64,000 nt of DNA. Origin: Rostratula benghalensis (lineage: Eukaryota > Chordata > Aves > Charadriiformes > Rostratulidae). Positions 49,150 to 63,702 of this stretch are shown piece after piece (the stretch's first letter is position 1; every line of letters starts with the position of its first letter). Where the stretch lies: the NCBI GenBank assembly GCA_013399305.1, contig VXAI01000038.1:571194-635193 (forward strand), read 5' to 3'. A program made the translations under genes and the position numbers. Below the pieces are notes generated by a model, which saw only the letters and a program-made list of their open reading frames with translations, was not told the DNA's origin and did not search any database.

Positions 49150-52100
49150 AGTCACTTGGGTCCGAAAGAAAAAAGAAACAAGAAGCAGAACCATTAAAGC
49201 TCCTAAACCAGTAACAATCACCAGTGAAATTTCAAAATCCTGGAACATTTAAAGACAGCCCTGGTGTCCATAAGGAAGGAGATGGATGCAGGAAACCGTG
49301 TTTTTTCTTAAATGTTGCCCTGAAGCCCTGAAGATATTTGTCTCCTAAATATCATTCAAGTAAACCAGGATGAGAGGGCAAGCTATTAACCTCCAGTTTG
49401 CAAGTCTGAAGAATATTGCAATCTGGAATACACCTGTTAGGAGATATGAATATTGAAGACTCCTGCAGAAGGAAGGAGATCCTGCTGAAGCAGTTTTGAC
49501 TGCTTTTAATTTAATGAGCCAAATAGAACTGTGATTCTTTGGCAGGTTTTCTTATAAGACAGTGACTGCGCTTAAAGAAGAGACTGTTGACAAGTACAGT
49601 TCGACAGGCAAGGCTGTTTCAGCCTTCAGATAAATCATATTGCATTGAATGAAAACGTTATAGTGAAAGTAAGGTGAAACTAGACTACAGACTCACAACT
49701 CAGAGAGGAAACTGCACACCAGAAGGCTGTAAGATTATGAATTCAGAAGAAATTTCACAGGTGAAAAAGGCAACAGAAATGCAAAAGAATGCAATGCAAA
49801 AGATACAGTAAAAGTACAGCCCCAAAAAATCTCCAGCATTTCAAAAACACTGTAGCAGAACTACAGAAATAACTATTAAGAATCCTAGAATCCACTAGTA
49901 GCAGATGCAAAGGAAAGCACCACACAGGACCACTGGCACGGGGGCAGTCAGAGGGTCTGCCATCGACAGCCTGGGAAAACAAGAGCCCAGTCAATGCCCC
50001 AGTTCTCTCAGCACACCATGAAACAACTGGTTTTGACATAACCCTTTCAATTACATATCAGTGCTCATAGTTCAACTACAAAATGCGTGGAAATCTGAAA
50101 GGATTATTAACAGGTGGAACTGAAAATTTAACACAGGGACAGCTCCTTCTGAAAGGCTGTGGCTACATTGGTTATAATTACTGGGAATATTAGGATTAAA
50201 AGCATGTGTAGCTTTGGGCTTGATTCAGCAAACAGACACTATGAGACAGAAAAAAATTACTCAGTCCTCAATACTGTGCAATACATTTACAAAGTCACAG
50301 GGAAACATTCAAACCCCACAGAGAGCCATCAAGGTTGGTAGAACTACAAAAAGCAGTTCAAAGCCAGCCCACTCCAACTCAACTAGAGCTACACACACCA
50401 CCACAGGGCCATGCTGGTGGTTTGACTACTGCTTATACACCATTGTGTTTCTTAAAGATAAGAGAGCAGATGCTATTTATTTAAGAACACCATAAGTCTC
50501 AAAACCCTTCAAGCAGTTCTGAATGTCTCGGGTTGTGATTTCCTCAGCTTTAGTTATGAATGTTTCAGATTCCCCAGACTCTGCAGCTCACGCTCTGTCC
50601 ACCTCCCCAAAGCTTGTGGGAGCAGTCTGGCAAGTCACCCTCTTGTCTGCATTTTGAAGATTATGCTTATGCAAATGAGTTTTCAAAATTGCAGGCCAGT
50701 TCCTTCGGTCTAAATAAACATAACCTAAAGACTTCAATATGAATAATCAAATTTACACGAACAGGACACCTGATGTTCCCCTTTCAAACACAGCCGTGTT
50801 ACTACACCAAGAAACATCATTTCTCATAGGTGCCAGGACACAGCCAACAGAAGGACATCACTGTGCACAGTTATGCAAAATGCAGCTTTCAGTGGTTTTA
50901 ATTGATGTTGGCTTTATACTTCCCTCTTTTCCATCATGGGTGTGAATGAACCCAAAACTTCAAAACCAAGTTCCACTGAAATTAATGAGTTCTATGTAAC
51001 CAAAAGAAACTGAGCTGAAATAGAAGTCAGCAAGAGCATTGGAAATTCCTCTGAGGTTCAGTTGAAAAGTTAACGAGTTTCAATTAACCCAACTGTTAAT
51101 ACAGGTTCTGAGCCTCATCCATACCATGGGCAATCAGAAACACAGGCAGAACCTCACACAAAGAAAGAGGTATCGTGTTTTTCAGGCAATGCCAGGCTGG
51201 AGAAGGCTGTGGAAATGATGTGCAGATGATGGCATCACACACACACACACTGCGTGAAAGGGGACCCCGACTGCCTTCTTCACCATCCTTTTCATTTGTT
51301 TATACTGGCATGAAGAAAAGAGCACAGGGGAAGTATAGTACTTGCATCCCTCTTCATCATAGCAGAACTGTAAAGGATAACTGCTGGAGCCAAAGGGAGG
51401 AAATTATACATTCATGAAGTGCAAAGTGACAAATGAATCAGAAGAAAATTGCCCAGTGGCAGCTAAACACCAGACCACAGACCGGTGCAATCAGAGGCAG
51501 ATGAAAGCCATCCAGAGCAGCAAGCAGTGACGTCTCTGGGGATGATTTGCAGGACTAAGTTTTTCTAGGACCTCCCCAAGGCAACTGGGTGGTTTAGCCT
51601 CTCATGTGAGCTTTCTGACCTTTCCTGGAACAATCACCAATTTTGCCTCAAAAATTTGCAGATGAGAAGTTTGCTTTCTCACTCTCCCCAGTGGAGAAAT
51701 TCTTCTGCACCATGCCCAAACTTTGTTTTATTTCTTCGCTCACTTCTGCAAATACAGAAAGTTGTGAGCAAATCATTCAAGGAGCATCCACAGGCACAAA
51801 TCAAGAGAGATCTGAATCCAGTTAGGAACGTTGCTGCTTCCTTGCACAAGTAGGACAATCTTCTCCCCGCTGTTCTGGCAGAAGGGAACCATGAAGCTTT
51901 TCCATCAGCAATTTTCCACAGAACTTGTCGTTCAGACAATTTTTCACGCTCTAGAAACACAGGGAGAGCTTGTGGTTGCAATCCTCTACTGGATGCCTAC
52001 ATTTGGCTGCGGGGCAGGGGAGCTTCCGCCGTCTCCAGCTGTAACTGAGCAGCTCATTACCTGTAGTCGGGGTTTATGCAGAGTAGCTCAGCTCTTCCCT

Positions 52101-55019
52101 GTGGTGAAACTTCAGACCTGCCGAGCTGCCTGTAGTATTTGCTTTAGCTAAACAAACATATATCTATGAATCATTACATCACAGGTGCAGACAGGTATTA
52201 TTTGCACCATTAGGAATATTTCCAACTTCTAAGTACACTTAAAAAAAACATAAATCAAAAGCAATCCCAGCAAATCAAGTTGTATATTATTGCATCACCT
52301 ACATTTGCATTTAGTAGTCATCTCATTTTTAGCACCTAAGACCTCCTGCACCATCACTGTGCTTCTGTTGCAGTAGTGAGAAAAAGGAGGAAAATGTCAT
52401 TCATTAAACAGAAAACTTTTACTGAGAGATGTAACATACATTGGGGCTTGGTGTTAAAATACTAGATTAATTTGATTAAGTATGTATTTTTATGTCATGT
52501 GTCAATGGAACAGACAAACAAATGAATATAAAAATTTTTCAAAACCTGCAGAAACAGCTCCTACCAAAGACTCAATGTGAGAGCATTTACAGGTAACAGG
52601 CTCCAAGCCATAACATCTCCCTGGACTAGCAGGAGCAAAGAGAAATGCCAGTGTGAATGCATACTTGCATTTATGCAGGGTGGGAGAAAAAGTATATCCA
52701 AAGTCAACCTCCCTTTGGATGCAACAACTGAAAAGTACTTTTAGAAAGTTTACATAAAGAAGTCTTATCTTGGCACTTGAGAGCTCTGCAGATCCTCAAA
52801 AGTCTGTTAAGGATGATGCTCAACACTGCAAAATTCAGCCAAGTACATCTCCCCTTACCACAAACCGAAGGTGGAATAAGGGCAACAAGAGGTGACTCAA
52901 ACTGCCAAGTCACAGCAGCTGCCACTGCTGTCACCCCAGCACGCTGCTCTCTCCTTCCCAGAGCTGCAACTGGCTCCCCTGGAGCAGCCTTACTCCAACT
53001 GCACACAACAGCAATTCACATCTCTCCAGGAACAAGCCAGTCCTGCAAACCATGCTGTGGAAAGAAGTCTTGCTATGTTTTGCAACACAGCTTAATAGTG
53101 ATGACAGTGTAGCTATGCTTGGCTGTATCCATATGGGAAATAAGAGGAGTGTGTACATCTGCTAATGGGGACAATGCCAAGCCATGTTTGAGAATTTGTG
53201 CATCAACTTAACAACTTCCTGTTCCCAACCACCCAGCTGCTGTTTCAGGTGAGAAAATACCATAACTTTATTTTTGCCAGGACAGGAGATGATAGCATAT
53301 TTGCACCCTTGTTTATCCTGAAGCCGGGTGGCTCCTTCCCAGTTTAATGGAGGCACCTACTCGGGGAAAAAGCCTCCTATAAACTGGTCCTGAAGCTCAA
53401 CATCAAACTTCACAAGTAAGCCTCAAAGAAACCAGCACTTTAAAGAAAGAGGGAAAACAAACCAAACCGAAAAGCAGCACTTCCACAACTGACAGATACT
53501 TTGGACCAAGGTAACATTTGAACTGAAGCATTTCGCTTCTCTCTTCAGCTGAGTCAAAATGGTCTGTTTTGGGAAGGCCAAGTTACTCTGCCCTGACTCA
53601 CTGCCACTCATCCTTTGCCAAAGGAAAGGGCTGTTCGGAGAGAGCGACGGTCTCCAAAAGGAAAAGGCACGTTTTACCCTGTGAGAACTTGCCATAAAGC
53701 AAATGGTCAAGTGCTCAAGGCCCTGTGTGGAAAAGGCCCAGGAAAATTAGTCTCCTACATCCACAACCTGCCAACTGAATTCTCAGCAAGGCCAGAGTTT
53801 ATTTCCCCCTCCTCACTCCCTCACATCACCCAGCGGCCCTCCGGCAGGCCCCGTGGCAAACCTCGCTCACCAGCCCGAGAACCCATCTCTCCATTGCCTC
53901 TTCACAGCTTGACTCTGCGTGTGATGCCCCCTGGCACCTCTCTCCCTTCCCCTCCAGACAGACCCCTTAGCACCACCACGAATATTGACCCACAGAAAAA
54001 CTTAGGTTATGTATTCTTTGGGAAAACAACTCTACAGCATAAACAAACACAAAAGGATATATTTCTTGCTAAGAATGTTCATTTTGTTGGGTTTTTTTCT
54101 GAATGTAAGTCCCATTAATCATGCATTTTTTTAATACAGAAAGTAAGTAACATTTGTTTTCATAACACAGGTGAATACATGGATAAACACACACACTTGT
54201 TTTTAACCCGGTCAGGCTATCACATGCTAACTGACCACGGTAAATCCAATAATTCATGTATAGTATTAAGCTGCTTAAAAGTTCATGGATTTTTAGGTAA
54301 CATCTCCTATTTGCTGTAGTTTAAATAGAGACAGTAAAGTGGATGCACAAGAGTAAAAGAGTTTACTGTGATAGGTGTCGGGTAGGTGAACTGCAGTAAA
54401 AGGAACCAGAACAAGAAGGAGCCATCAGAGGTCCCCCAAGAAATGAGACACCATCCAGGCCTATATATTTAAAGTGACTTCGATGAAAGGAACAGGTACA
54501 TCTGCTTGTAGAATATTTATAAATACTTATTATAGACTTAGAAATAAGAAGTCTGGGCTGTGACTTATTCCTTTCACTCTGATGTCAAGTTAATGCAGAC
54601 ATACACCTCAGAGCCCTGTTCAAAGCTTCTGAACCCCAATCCACCAGTGACCTCCAAGGCCACATTTAGAGCTCTTGAGTGTCCAGACAATGAGTTTATC
54701 TCCCCCTTTGTTACCGTTATTCTACTCCAGTCCTGCACTAATTCTTCATGCAATATCTGTATTGCAGACACAATAATTACTATTAAATTTATTACTGCAC
54801 ATCAAATGCTTGGAAGCAGTTTTCTTACAATCCAGTTAGACTCTTATCTGTGCAGAGTGCATCTTTGGAACTCTCTGTCTCAGATCTCCAGAGTTTTATG
54901 TCTTAAACAACAACAGGTGGAAGGCTACAGTTTACAAAATGTCTTTAGCTAGCACTGAGTGGTACCGCATCCTGAGGTTAGCAGTTCCCAAAGCTTGCCA
55001 TAGAAGGCTTAAGAACAGG
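49150..55019. other. Unique non-coding DNA
   Basis: No gene or interspersed repeat is recognised. It contains a short CA repeat (51236-51250). The plus-strand open frame 53615-54118 (167 codons) lies in a proline- and serine-rich GC-higher patch (53800-53960) and shows no domain. Confidence 0.5.
51236..51250. repeat. Short (CA)n microsatellite
   Basis: Seven and a half CA units without interruption. Confidence 0.9.
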
Positions 55020-55040
55020 TAAATAAATAAATAAATAAAT
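55020..55040. repeat. (TAAA)5 microsatellite
   Basis: Five perfect tetranucleotide units plus one base. Confidence 0.92.
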
Positions 55041-58000
55041 CTTTTAATACCTTGGGCTCTGCAGCAACACAGCTACATCATATTTTAAGCACAAGGAAAA
55101 TTTATGTTCTCTCAGACTGGCTAAATGTAACAACATTTAAATGAAGACCACTTGCTGCATTTTTAACAAAAACTTTACTATTTCACATCCAGTTTCTTAA
55201 TCCAGGTTAACTCAGACACTCAAAATTCTTTCTGCCCTGTCTGAAGAAACAAGAATATTTACACTTTCATTTAAATAATTAGCTAAACTACAATAATAAT
55301 AAAAATAACCCACAAAGATTCCTGTGCGTAAGCTTATTTTGCCCGTCCTTAGGCTGTTATTTGTTACAGTTCAATGCAACACATGATCCCCTTTCAGTAC
55401 CATAATTTGTCACACTGAATCCCTTAATTTTAATCTTCTCTGGCAAATACTGTTAAATACAGGCTCTTTCTTACACATAGTAATTTATTTGGAACTTTGT
55501 TATTTGCTGATGATTTCAGACTAGAGTATTTTTAGAAAAGATATTTTTCTTCTCAATTTGGAGATCAACTCTTTCTTAATAAGAGACATTTTGACTTGCA
55601 AGCCCACCTGCACACCTTGCAGCCCTGACTGAAAAACTCATAGTGCCTTCCCATTTCTGAGTCCAGAGGTTTATACGCACAGAAGCTGAGCAAAAGTTAA
55701 GCATATCACAGCTATATATATATACATATATCACAGCTATATATATAACATATCAACAGCCCTGGGAAGCTAAACTAATACATGCATAGTCTTGAAGTAT
55801 TCTCCCAAGAATTAAAAAAATCCAAAGTGACAAACACGTTGTATTAAGCCAAAAGTGACGGTGTTGTCTCTGCAGAGGGGAATGTGCATTCTGGGTGCTC
55901 CAGCTCAGAACTGTCAGAGACCTTTTGGGGAAGAGAAATAATCAGGCCTTAAATCCCTTCTTTGCTCAGCACTAAATGTTCCCTCTCACAGGATTTGAGA
56001 TCAGCCTTTCTGTGTGGAAAAGCTTACTTTATGGGAAGTGATAGAATCAGTTTTCTTTTAATGATATTTTTAAAGGTTTTGTTTTGTTGTTTGGGGTTTC
56101 CCCACCCCCTCCTCTACATGAACAATTGGAAGTTGCTTGACGGTTCAGACTGGCTGTTACTGGTCCCTGAGAGAACTTAGGAGAGAGCAGAGAGTGGAAA
56201 GGCAAGTCAAAGGTGCATCAAAAATGCAAGTTATGACAATGCCAAAACAATGCATTTCTACAGCCCACTCAGGGGAGCAGTAGGTTTTTTAAATAAGAAA
56301 GCAAAAATGAAGAGAAAGGGAAAGGGGCAAAAAAGGGAGGAAGCAAGATAAAAATACATGAAGAAAATATGCAGGACTGCATATATAAAATGTTTAAAAA
56401 GCAACGTTACAATCTCTAACAGAATATGAGGAAGAAGAGAGTCAAAACATCTTTTAAATCTTAAATGCTAATTTATGAGGCATAAACAATGGACCAGCAT
56501 CTTCTGAGTCCTGTCCTTTGACACACAATTACAAAATCTCATTCCTGCAGACTTGTATGAAGATAAAAACCCTGAACATCTGCAGGATCTTCAGCACTAC
56601 AAGTCTTTGCTGTGTGCAACCTTGGTCAAGCACTGTGAAGCAGCCAACAGAGGTCACGTTTTTTAACCTGGAAGACAAGTTCTAAAGCTACTTATTAAAG
56701 TAGATATATGGGTTTGATACAAAAATCAGTGCCATCACTGAGCTGACCAATATATCTGCATGCAGGGTGGTGCTCACGTAACTCAGAAGCAATCTATAGA
56801 TGAGAGGAGCCTATCAGGGACACCCTCCACTCAGGTTATGCTCTAATCTTTCCTAGCCATGCCTGACTTGGGCCATGGAAACATTCTGCAGAAATCATTA
56901 GGGCTTTGTTTAGGGGTTTGGTGTCTTTCTTTTTTTGTTAAAAAAAACCCCAAACTTTTATCTTCCCTCAATCCTTAGAGAATATCACTTCCAAGCAAAC
57001 TATCAGGTGTAGAGAAAACACGTCTAGGGATGATCTAGGAAGTTCAAAATAAAACACAGATCTAACCAAGCAATGATTTGCCATATTTGATCAGGTCAAG
57101 AGCGCATAGAGTCTGTCATCTTTCCTGAGGTACTGCCCAATATCTGATATTCAGAGGCAAGAGCAGGGGAAATATTAGTTATCCCCCAGTCAAGCACACC
57201 CCAGGTCTGTGTGTCCAACAGTGCAGGCCACGTCACAGCATCTGCTCAAAGTCAAAGGGGAGTGACGGGACACAGAACAGCAGCTTGCAAATATAAGTGA
57301 GACCCTTTAAAATCTAGGAAATTTCAATATGCAGAAGTACATATTTCCTCTTTAAGCTGCCAGTTAAGCTGGCTTCACTTTCCTTTTGTATCACTTCAGA
57401 AAAGTTGGCGTTTGGTTTTACCATTTCTTCCTGCCTGGGCAATGTGATGTTCCTCTGTCAGCTGGCTGAGGACAGGCTGGTGTTGAAGGCTCACAGGCAG
57501 CCCGAGGGATGCAGCACACACCTCTGCCCCAGGACTTCAGCCTTCAGCTGGCTGGGAGCCATCGCTGCCTCTCCAAAGACCAGCTACCAACACGAGCTCA
57601 AACACACTGCCAAGTCAAATAATACTCCCAGCTGTAGCACCACAGCACCAGCTAGCCTTGGTGAAGGTGGTATTGCCCAAGGGCTGTGGGACAGGGCACA
57701 TGTATGGGATGGGGGCTCCTGCCCAGGGCTCCATGCCACCATGGAAATCCCAGAATTGCCCCCCAGTGGTGCCGAACAACTGGGGACAATAATTATATCA
57801 TTATCTTTAATTTGGTTTTGCTTCCTATCTCATGCACCCGGGAAGAAAAGGATTTCTGCAAAAGGTGCGACATTTGAAAAAATAAATTTTACCAAGAATA
57901 AAGCAGTAAGATAAAATGCTAGCAGGGGAAGCTATTACAGGTGATACAGTCACACTCTTAGGAAATCAGCAGGCCAGTAAGCTCTGCAAGCTAAATATCA

Positions 58001-59298
58001 GCCCTGTGGTACAGAGTTAGAGAGCTAATGAGTTCTATATTTGCTTCACAGAAAAAATATTTTCAGCGAAGCAGCAAAGATGTGTATATGTCTGCTATAA
58101 ATATTTAGCGACTCCACATCAGCTTGAAACAAGCAGACTAAATACACCCATCATTTTGAATGGATCTCAGTTGCCAGCACTGCAGACACAGGGAACACCA
58201 CCCTCTGCTGTAGGCAGCCCAGACAGCACCGCTGTCGGCACAGCCACCAGCCCCACACAAGCCTCTCTGCACCCTGCCTCCTCCTCGCTGTTTTCCCCAG
58301 ACAGTCACCCACAGCCCATCCTGGTGGCCTTCTGAAGCTACGGTGTGGGGTACAATGGCAGGGGGGAGCTCCAAGCTGTCTACAGCTCTGGCACACACTG
58401 TGCCCTTAACTCGCATCGCAGCCACCCCACCAGCTCTGGCTCTGAAAGCAGAAGGATCATTCCTTAGTTTGGATTTGGGCTATCAGAGATTTTATAAAAA
58501 TAAGTGCACTGAATTACATAGTTTAAAGTGTATCTGTACTGAAATATACTCACTACAGCCTTTGTTCTTTTTTATATTCATTTATAATTCATATTACGTA
58601 TAAATTATTTCAAAGTTATGTTCTGTCTTTTATTACCCATTTCCTACACCAAATTCTGTTCCCTGCTCAAATGAAAAAGTGATCTCACCCAAATATTTTC
58701 TTCCTATAGAAGGCTGAAAAAGAAATATGGTTGCTCTGTTGCAATCAGCAACCTAAAATCAGTGCCTGCAGCTCAGCCTCTGCCTGAGAACACAAACCGG
58801 GGCTGCTGAAACATCTGCTCTTCCAAGGGTACCTCAGCTTGTGTTAAAGGTCTCTCCTAAACCCTCAGGCACCCTCTTCTTTCCATCAGGATGGTACAGC
58901 TTGACAGCATGCAGACAGCAGAGACCACTGTTATATGCATTATAAATCCAACTCCGAGAAATTCCCACTTCCCAGGCTGTGCACTGAGAACAGGCAAGAG
59001 GGATTCCCCGAGAGCTGGATCTTACATAGCCCCCTACAGCAGATTATGTTTAAGTCCAGCCAAAAAAGGCAGCCGTAGTCCCAGTCCCCAAGGGCTCCTC
59101 TGCAAGAAGCTCAGGCTACACTCACAGCCCTGGGAAGGTTTGGGATGGGGAGGACCGTCCCACATGGCACTGGAAATCCTATGAAAGATTTGCTCAAAAA
59201 GAGATGAAAAGGAGAAGGTTTAGACCTGGCTTCCAGCCTGGTTGGTATCCCTCTGAATATTCAGCTAATGTGCCCATGCTAATGTTGCTGCCAATGTA
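55041..59298. other. Unique non-coding DNA
   Basis: No gene recognised. It contains the TA-rich duplication at 55703-55754 and GC-richer patches at 57450-57780 and 58190-58440. The plus-strand open frame 57405-57914 (169 codons) coincides with the first patch and has no recognisable domain. Confidence 0.5.
55703..55754. repeat. TA-rich two-copy duplication
   Basis: ATATCACAGC followed by a (TA)n run and CATAT occurs twice in tandem with slightly different TA-run lengths, consistent with slippage after duplication. Confidence 0.8.
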
Positions 59299-59419
59299 NN
59301 NNNNNNNNNNNNNNNNNNNNNNNNNNNNNNNNNNNNNNNNNNNNNNNNNNNNNNNNNNNNNNNNNNNNNNNNNNNNNNNNNNNNNNNNNNNNNNNNNNNN
59401 NNNNNNNNNNNNNNNNNNN
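59299..59419. other. Assembly gap (121 N)
   Basis: A run of 121 undetermined bases. The apparent open frame 59204-59449 crosses it and is meaningless. Nothing in either flank shows what is missing. Confidence 1.
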
Positions 59420-62400
59420 CGCCCAGAGGTGCCAAGGACAACTCTATAGGAGTGTGAGGCTTTCCGTTTTAAACATTTCAGGATGTATTACAAAGAGAGA
59501 TGGTACAGGTGAATTCACAGCATCCCAACTGCACCTCTCACAAGACAAGGCAGCTGGACTGCAGAAAAGGGTTAAGACTTGAGGTTCTTTAGCCAGAAGA
59601 CAAATTTATGCACATTTCAAATCGCATCAGTACAACATCAGCTTCTGTTTTGCAAAGACAAGATTAGAGCACTAACTTAAGCCATTCAATAGAGCAGGAA
59701 CAGAGCTTTTCTGTAGCACGTGAATGCCCTTAGCTAAGGGCCAAAACACCTCTAGGAGTGCTGGAAGGATGCGTTTAAGGAGGACCTGCAATGGTAGCTG
59801 GTGTGCACCCATGTCAAATGAAAACGGGGCATAAATGAGAGCTCTTGCTTGCTCTTATTCACATCCAGGCTCCAGTGCAGGAGCTGAGACCTCTGAAGCA
59901 ACTAAATTGGCATATTAAGTAGCATGAAAGATATAAAGTCATGTTATCTAAGTCTCTTTCTCTAGCAGCTCCTGCACTGAAAGCATTCGAAACCCCACAC
60001 CTCTACATAGTTCAGAGCAAAATGAGAAGGCATCAAATCTTCCCCAGTCTGAAGGAGGTGGGGGAGAGGCATTCAGCCTAGAAATGCTTTCACGAACTCA
60101 TGCTTGCGCATCTAGTAATCTTGATTATTTTAAATCCTCTACACAATGGAGATTTGAGTTCAAAATAGTGGAGAAGCCTGCAGGGGCTGTTAGCTTATCT
60201 ACAGCTCTGTCCAACTGCCCTCAAACAGCAGCACATCCCTTTCTGTGTGGCCCTGTTGTCACAACCCCAGACCACAATGCTGACCGAAGACAAGAAAGCC
60301 TCAGACTACAGAAGTTACCCAAAGAAATATTTGCAGCTAGAATAAGCCATCAAATTCAACTATTGAGACCAGAGATTGAGCACAAGGAAGGCATTTCACT
60401 GGGTAATACATAATTAAGCTGAGGAAATCCTTCCCACCACTGCTGAGAGATATAAAGTTTCAAAAAGTGACTGCAAAAAAAAATCATGGACAAATACCAA
60501 AAATAAAAATCCTTGAAGTCTTATTAAATTCAAAGGTCTTACTTCTAAAATTCTGTAAGTTTCTTTATTACTGATCTCTTGAGATCAGAAATTTACTTAG
60601 GGAAGTATCTGGATGTGCTTCCCATGCTCTACCAGCTTCTCCTTGGCACCTGGTACCCACACCACCTAAGACAGGATACAGAATTTAATGGGCTTTTGGG
60701 CTACCAAGTATAGTAGCACTTGTGGCCAAGAATACACATTTTAGGGATTGCACAATTAAAAGGAAATGGAGATAATTATGCAGCTGCAAGGTTTTTGTGA
60801 AAACAGGCAAAAGCTTTTGTAAGTTCCAACCTTAGGCTTTATGTACAGAGCAAATGATGGTTTAATTGCTTTTAAAAATGGCCTAGTTATTATGTATGAC
60901 ACCCACTTGTTCCTAATGCTTATGGTCTTTAGCCAAATTTGAAGTAACCATTGCTGGATTCAGTTTATTTTATTGTGAAAGAGAAGAAGGAGAATTACGG
61001 GTACTTGAATCCCAAGAAAGAGAATGAGCAGCTCTGGGACTTAATGCACTGTAAGAAATACAGACTGACTTCACCTGCTAGGTCAGCGTGCCATGAACAG
61101 AGCTAACCTGAGACAGGAAACTCGGACAAAGATCTGGAAAACAGCTGCTTCAGAGCCTAAAGTAACAGCAGAATTATGGCTACAGAAACAGAAAATTTCC
61201 CAGGGGGCAGGACAAAGGGAGGACCAAGCTGCCTTCCTCAGGAACACAGTTCCCATGCAACCATTTGAATTTTCCAACTGTAATGCAGAAATAACAGCAT
61301 TTCCATCTGTCACAACACTCAGGCACATATGAACTTGCTAAAGACAAAGATGCTCAAAATCTGTGACTACAGAATTCAGAAATAGCTGAGGTATATCTAC
61401 TGGACTTCAATGTTGAGTTTTGAAACTTTTTTCAGCTACCAGATGATTAATAGCATATCTGAAAGACTCAGAAGAACATGTAGATACCTGTGATACCAGA
61501 ACATTCCCTTCACAGCAACTCACATGCAACTTGCTAGGCTGCTCTGGTCCTGTTGGAAGAAACTAAGCTGACAGGCCAGACTATACCATGGCTCAGCTGT
61601 CTTTTGAAGACCTTTAGGTCTTCACTGCACTGCACTGCTGAGCAAATGATAAATGTATATCCAGAATTTCAATCACTGCCTCCAAAAACCACCCAAGTCC
61701 AGAAGGTTGGCAGAGTGACGCCTCCCCAGATCTGCTCCAGTATCTGAGCTCCACGCTGCGGAGCCTGAAAATTAATTCAAAAATGTGGCACACCACTGGC
61801 ATTGCTGCTGCTTTTTTACTTATGAGTAAAGCATAAACTAATAACACTCTCAAATGATTGCTGTATCTGACTATGGGAGTGCTTTTTAATGCTATTATTT
61901 TTTCATTCAAATTTCATTATTGAAGGAAGAGGGGGGAGAAAAGCAATTAATGGGAAAAGATAATAAACAAAATCCATGTAGATAAAGAAACATCCATGCT
62001 CACTTGATCCATTGCTGCGGGCCAATTGCATAAAAGGAGCGGCAGACAGTTTTCTGAGCAATACGTTCTATTGCAAGATGAAAATCCTAAAAATCAGACC
62101 TTGAATGTATTGAACCAATTACTACAATAACTAATACTCATTATAAAAAATACACCACTGTGCAGCATGCTATTTTCTCACCCACCCATACCCAAGAAGA
62201 GCCAAACAAATAGTGTGAAATGCTTTTAAGCCTGGCTGCGAGATTTAGGTCTTTTCATCAGCGATTGACACCCTGGTTTGCAGAGATACCCATTTTTGGC
62301 CATGAGCTTAGTTCTTTTGCTCTGTCCCTCAGCTTCTACACCTATGAAATGAGTGACAGCCCAGAACCTCTTTGGAAATAAGCCCTGTCTTATTGACTAA

Positions 62401-63538
62401 ATGGTACTGAACTGAGGATGGGCTTTTCCAAAGTAACACCTCAAGCAGCGCTTGGATGTCTTGGATGAGAACGTAAATACCAAGGTAATACCAAGCTGAG
62501 TAGGAAATTTCATAAACGCCGCCAAAACAAAAAAGTGCAAGCAACCTGCCTGCTAGAGGCAAGGTACAGAGAGGGTGGAAATCCTGCTTACTGACTGAAT
62601 CTGACATTGCAAAGATACTCCTGCAAAATCACGAGCAGTTGTTCCCCACACACACTGTTATCTCATACCAGCAGCTTTACCTAAATACAAAAATTTACAG
62701 AGGGCTGGCGATTATTTGAACTGGTGGATGAAAGCAGAGCACTTTTAGGACAGCCTGGTAAGGGTTAGGGCTTTGGCAGACCGTACATCAAATGGTTTTC
62801 ACAACGTCAGTCAAACACTTCCATTATCACCACGTTGCAACAAGTAGGTCCTTGCAACAGACAGACCTTGGCTGTTTGCACAGCTTTAAACCTTCTTTCT
62901 GACTTTAATCCCCAATACTTGTGTTGCTTGGATGACACCAGTGCTGACATACTTGAAAGCGCAGCCTCCAAAAAGTAAGGGAATAAGGACCAGGGCTGCA
63001 GTCACCTGCAGTGTTACAGTGAGTGGAGTGCTATGAAATGCCCTTGATAACACTGCTGAAGATGAGTAAAAGCAGTGGAGATGTGCACAAATGAGGTTTG
63101 GGGAATCTCCTCGTGTTGGCTGAGCAGTCTCCCCCTTGACATGAGGTAGAAAAACAGTTCCTGAAGGATTGCAGTTACTGGGGAATTACATTTCCAAAAA
63201 CTGTAGATAAACACATTTTCCCCAAAACCCTCCAACAGCTTTGTAGTTCAAATCTACCTTCTCTGGAGCTGGAGCTGTTACTCTGCTGTTCTGTTGCAGA
63301 AGGAGACTGGGTGGGACACGTCTCCCTTGCATTGATTGCAGCACAAGGCTTGTGGCATGAGGGCAATGGGAAGAGAGAAACTTTCTTATGTAACCCACCA
63401 GGCACTGTCCCCAGCATCAGGTTTGCCTGTTCATCACATCCATCCTCTCTTTTCCCTTGTACTTTGTTATTTTAAGGCACAGAATTGTTTACCTAAACAC
63501 AAGCTGGGGCCTAAAGGCTAAGCTACTTCTCTCCTTAG
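59420..63538. other. Unique non-coding DNA after the gap
   Basis: No gene or interspersed repeat is recognised. Open frames such as 60084-60413 (+) and 61614-61910 (-) are of chance length. The stretch at about 60770-60960 is AT-rich and complex, but no motif stands out. Confidence 0.5.
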
Positions 63539-63702
63539 GTGGTGCAGGAGCAGCGAGCTTGGTGCTGAGAATCCTGGAAAGAAAAGTGTCAAACATCAAT
63601 ATGCAAGAAAAAAGGCGTGCATATTTTGAGACCCTGGATTTCTCTTTCGATGAAAGAGGAATTATTTTAATGGGTTTATTGAAAATCAAGAACGCATTCC
63701 CT
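63539..63702 (+). CDS. Candidate internal coding exon, strand uncertain
   Basis: On the plus strand the acceptor TACTTCTCTCCTTAG is followed by 164 nt, of which only one frame is open, and the donor GTAAGT. Two bases complete a split codon and the exon ends on a codon boundary. The peptide contains GAGAASLVLRILERK, MQEKRRAYFETLDFSF and ERGIILMGLLKIKN, a plausible charged/helical mix, but I do not recognise it. The minus strand offers a competing exon: the acceptor TTTCTTTCCAG with an open frame reading ILSTKLAAPAPPKERSS to a donor GTAAAC near 63490. No neighbouring exon is found, so strand and reality are both uncertain. Confidence 0.25.

Noticed and set aside
53615..54118. 167-codon open frame (+), proline/serine-rich
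   Set aside because: Local GC-rich composition explains both its length and its residues. No domain or splice borders.
57405..57914. 169-codon open frame (+)
   Set aside because: It coincides with a GC-richer patch that lowers stop frequency. Low-complexity translation, no recognisable motif.
59204..59449. Open frame crossing the N run
   Set aside because: An artefact of translating undetermined bases.
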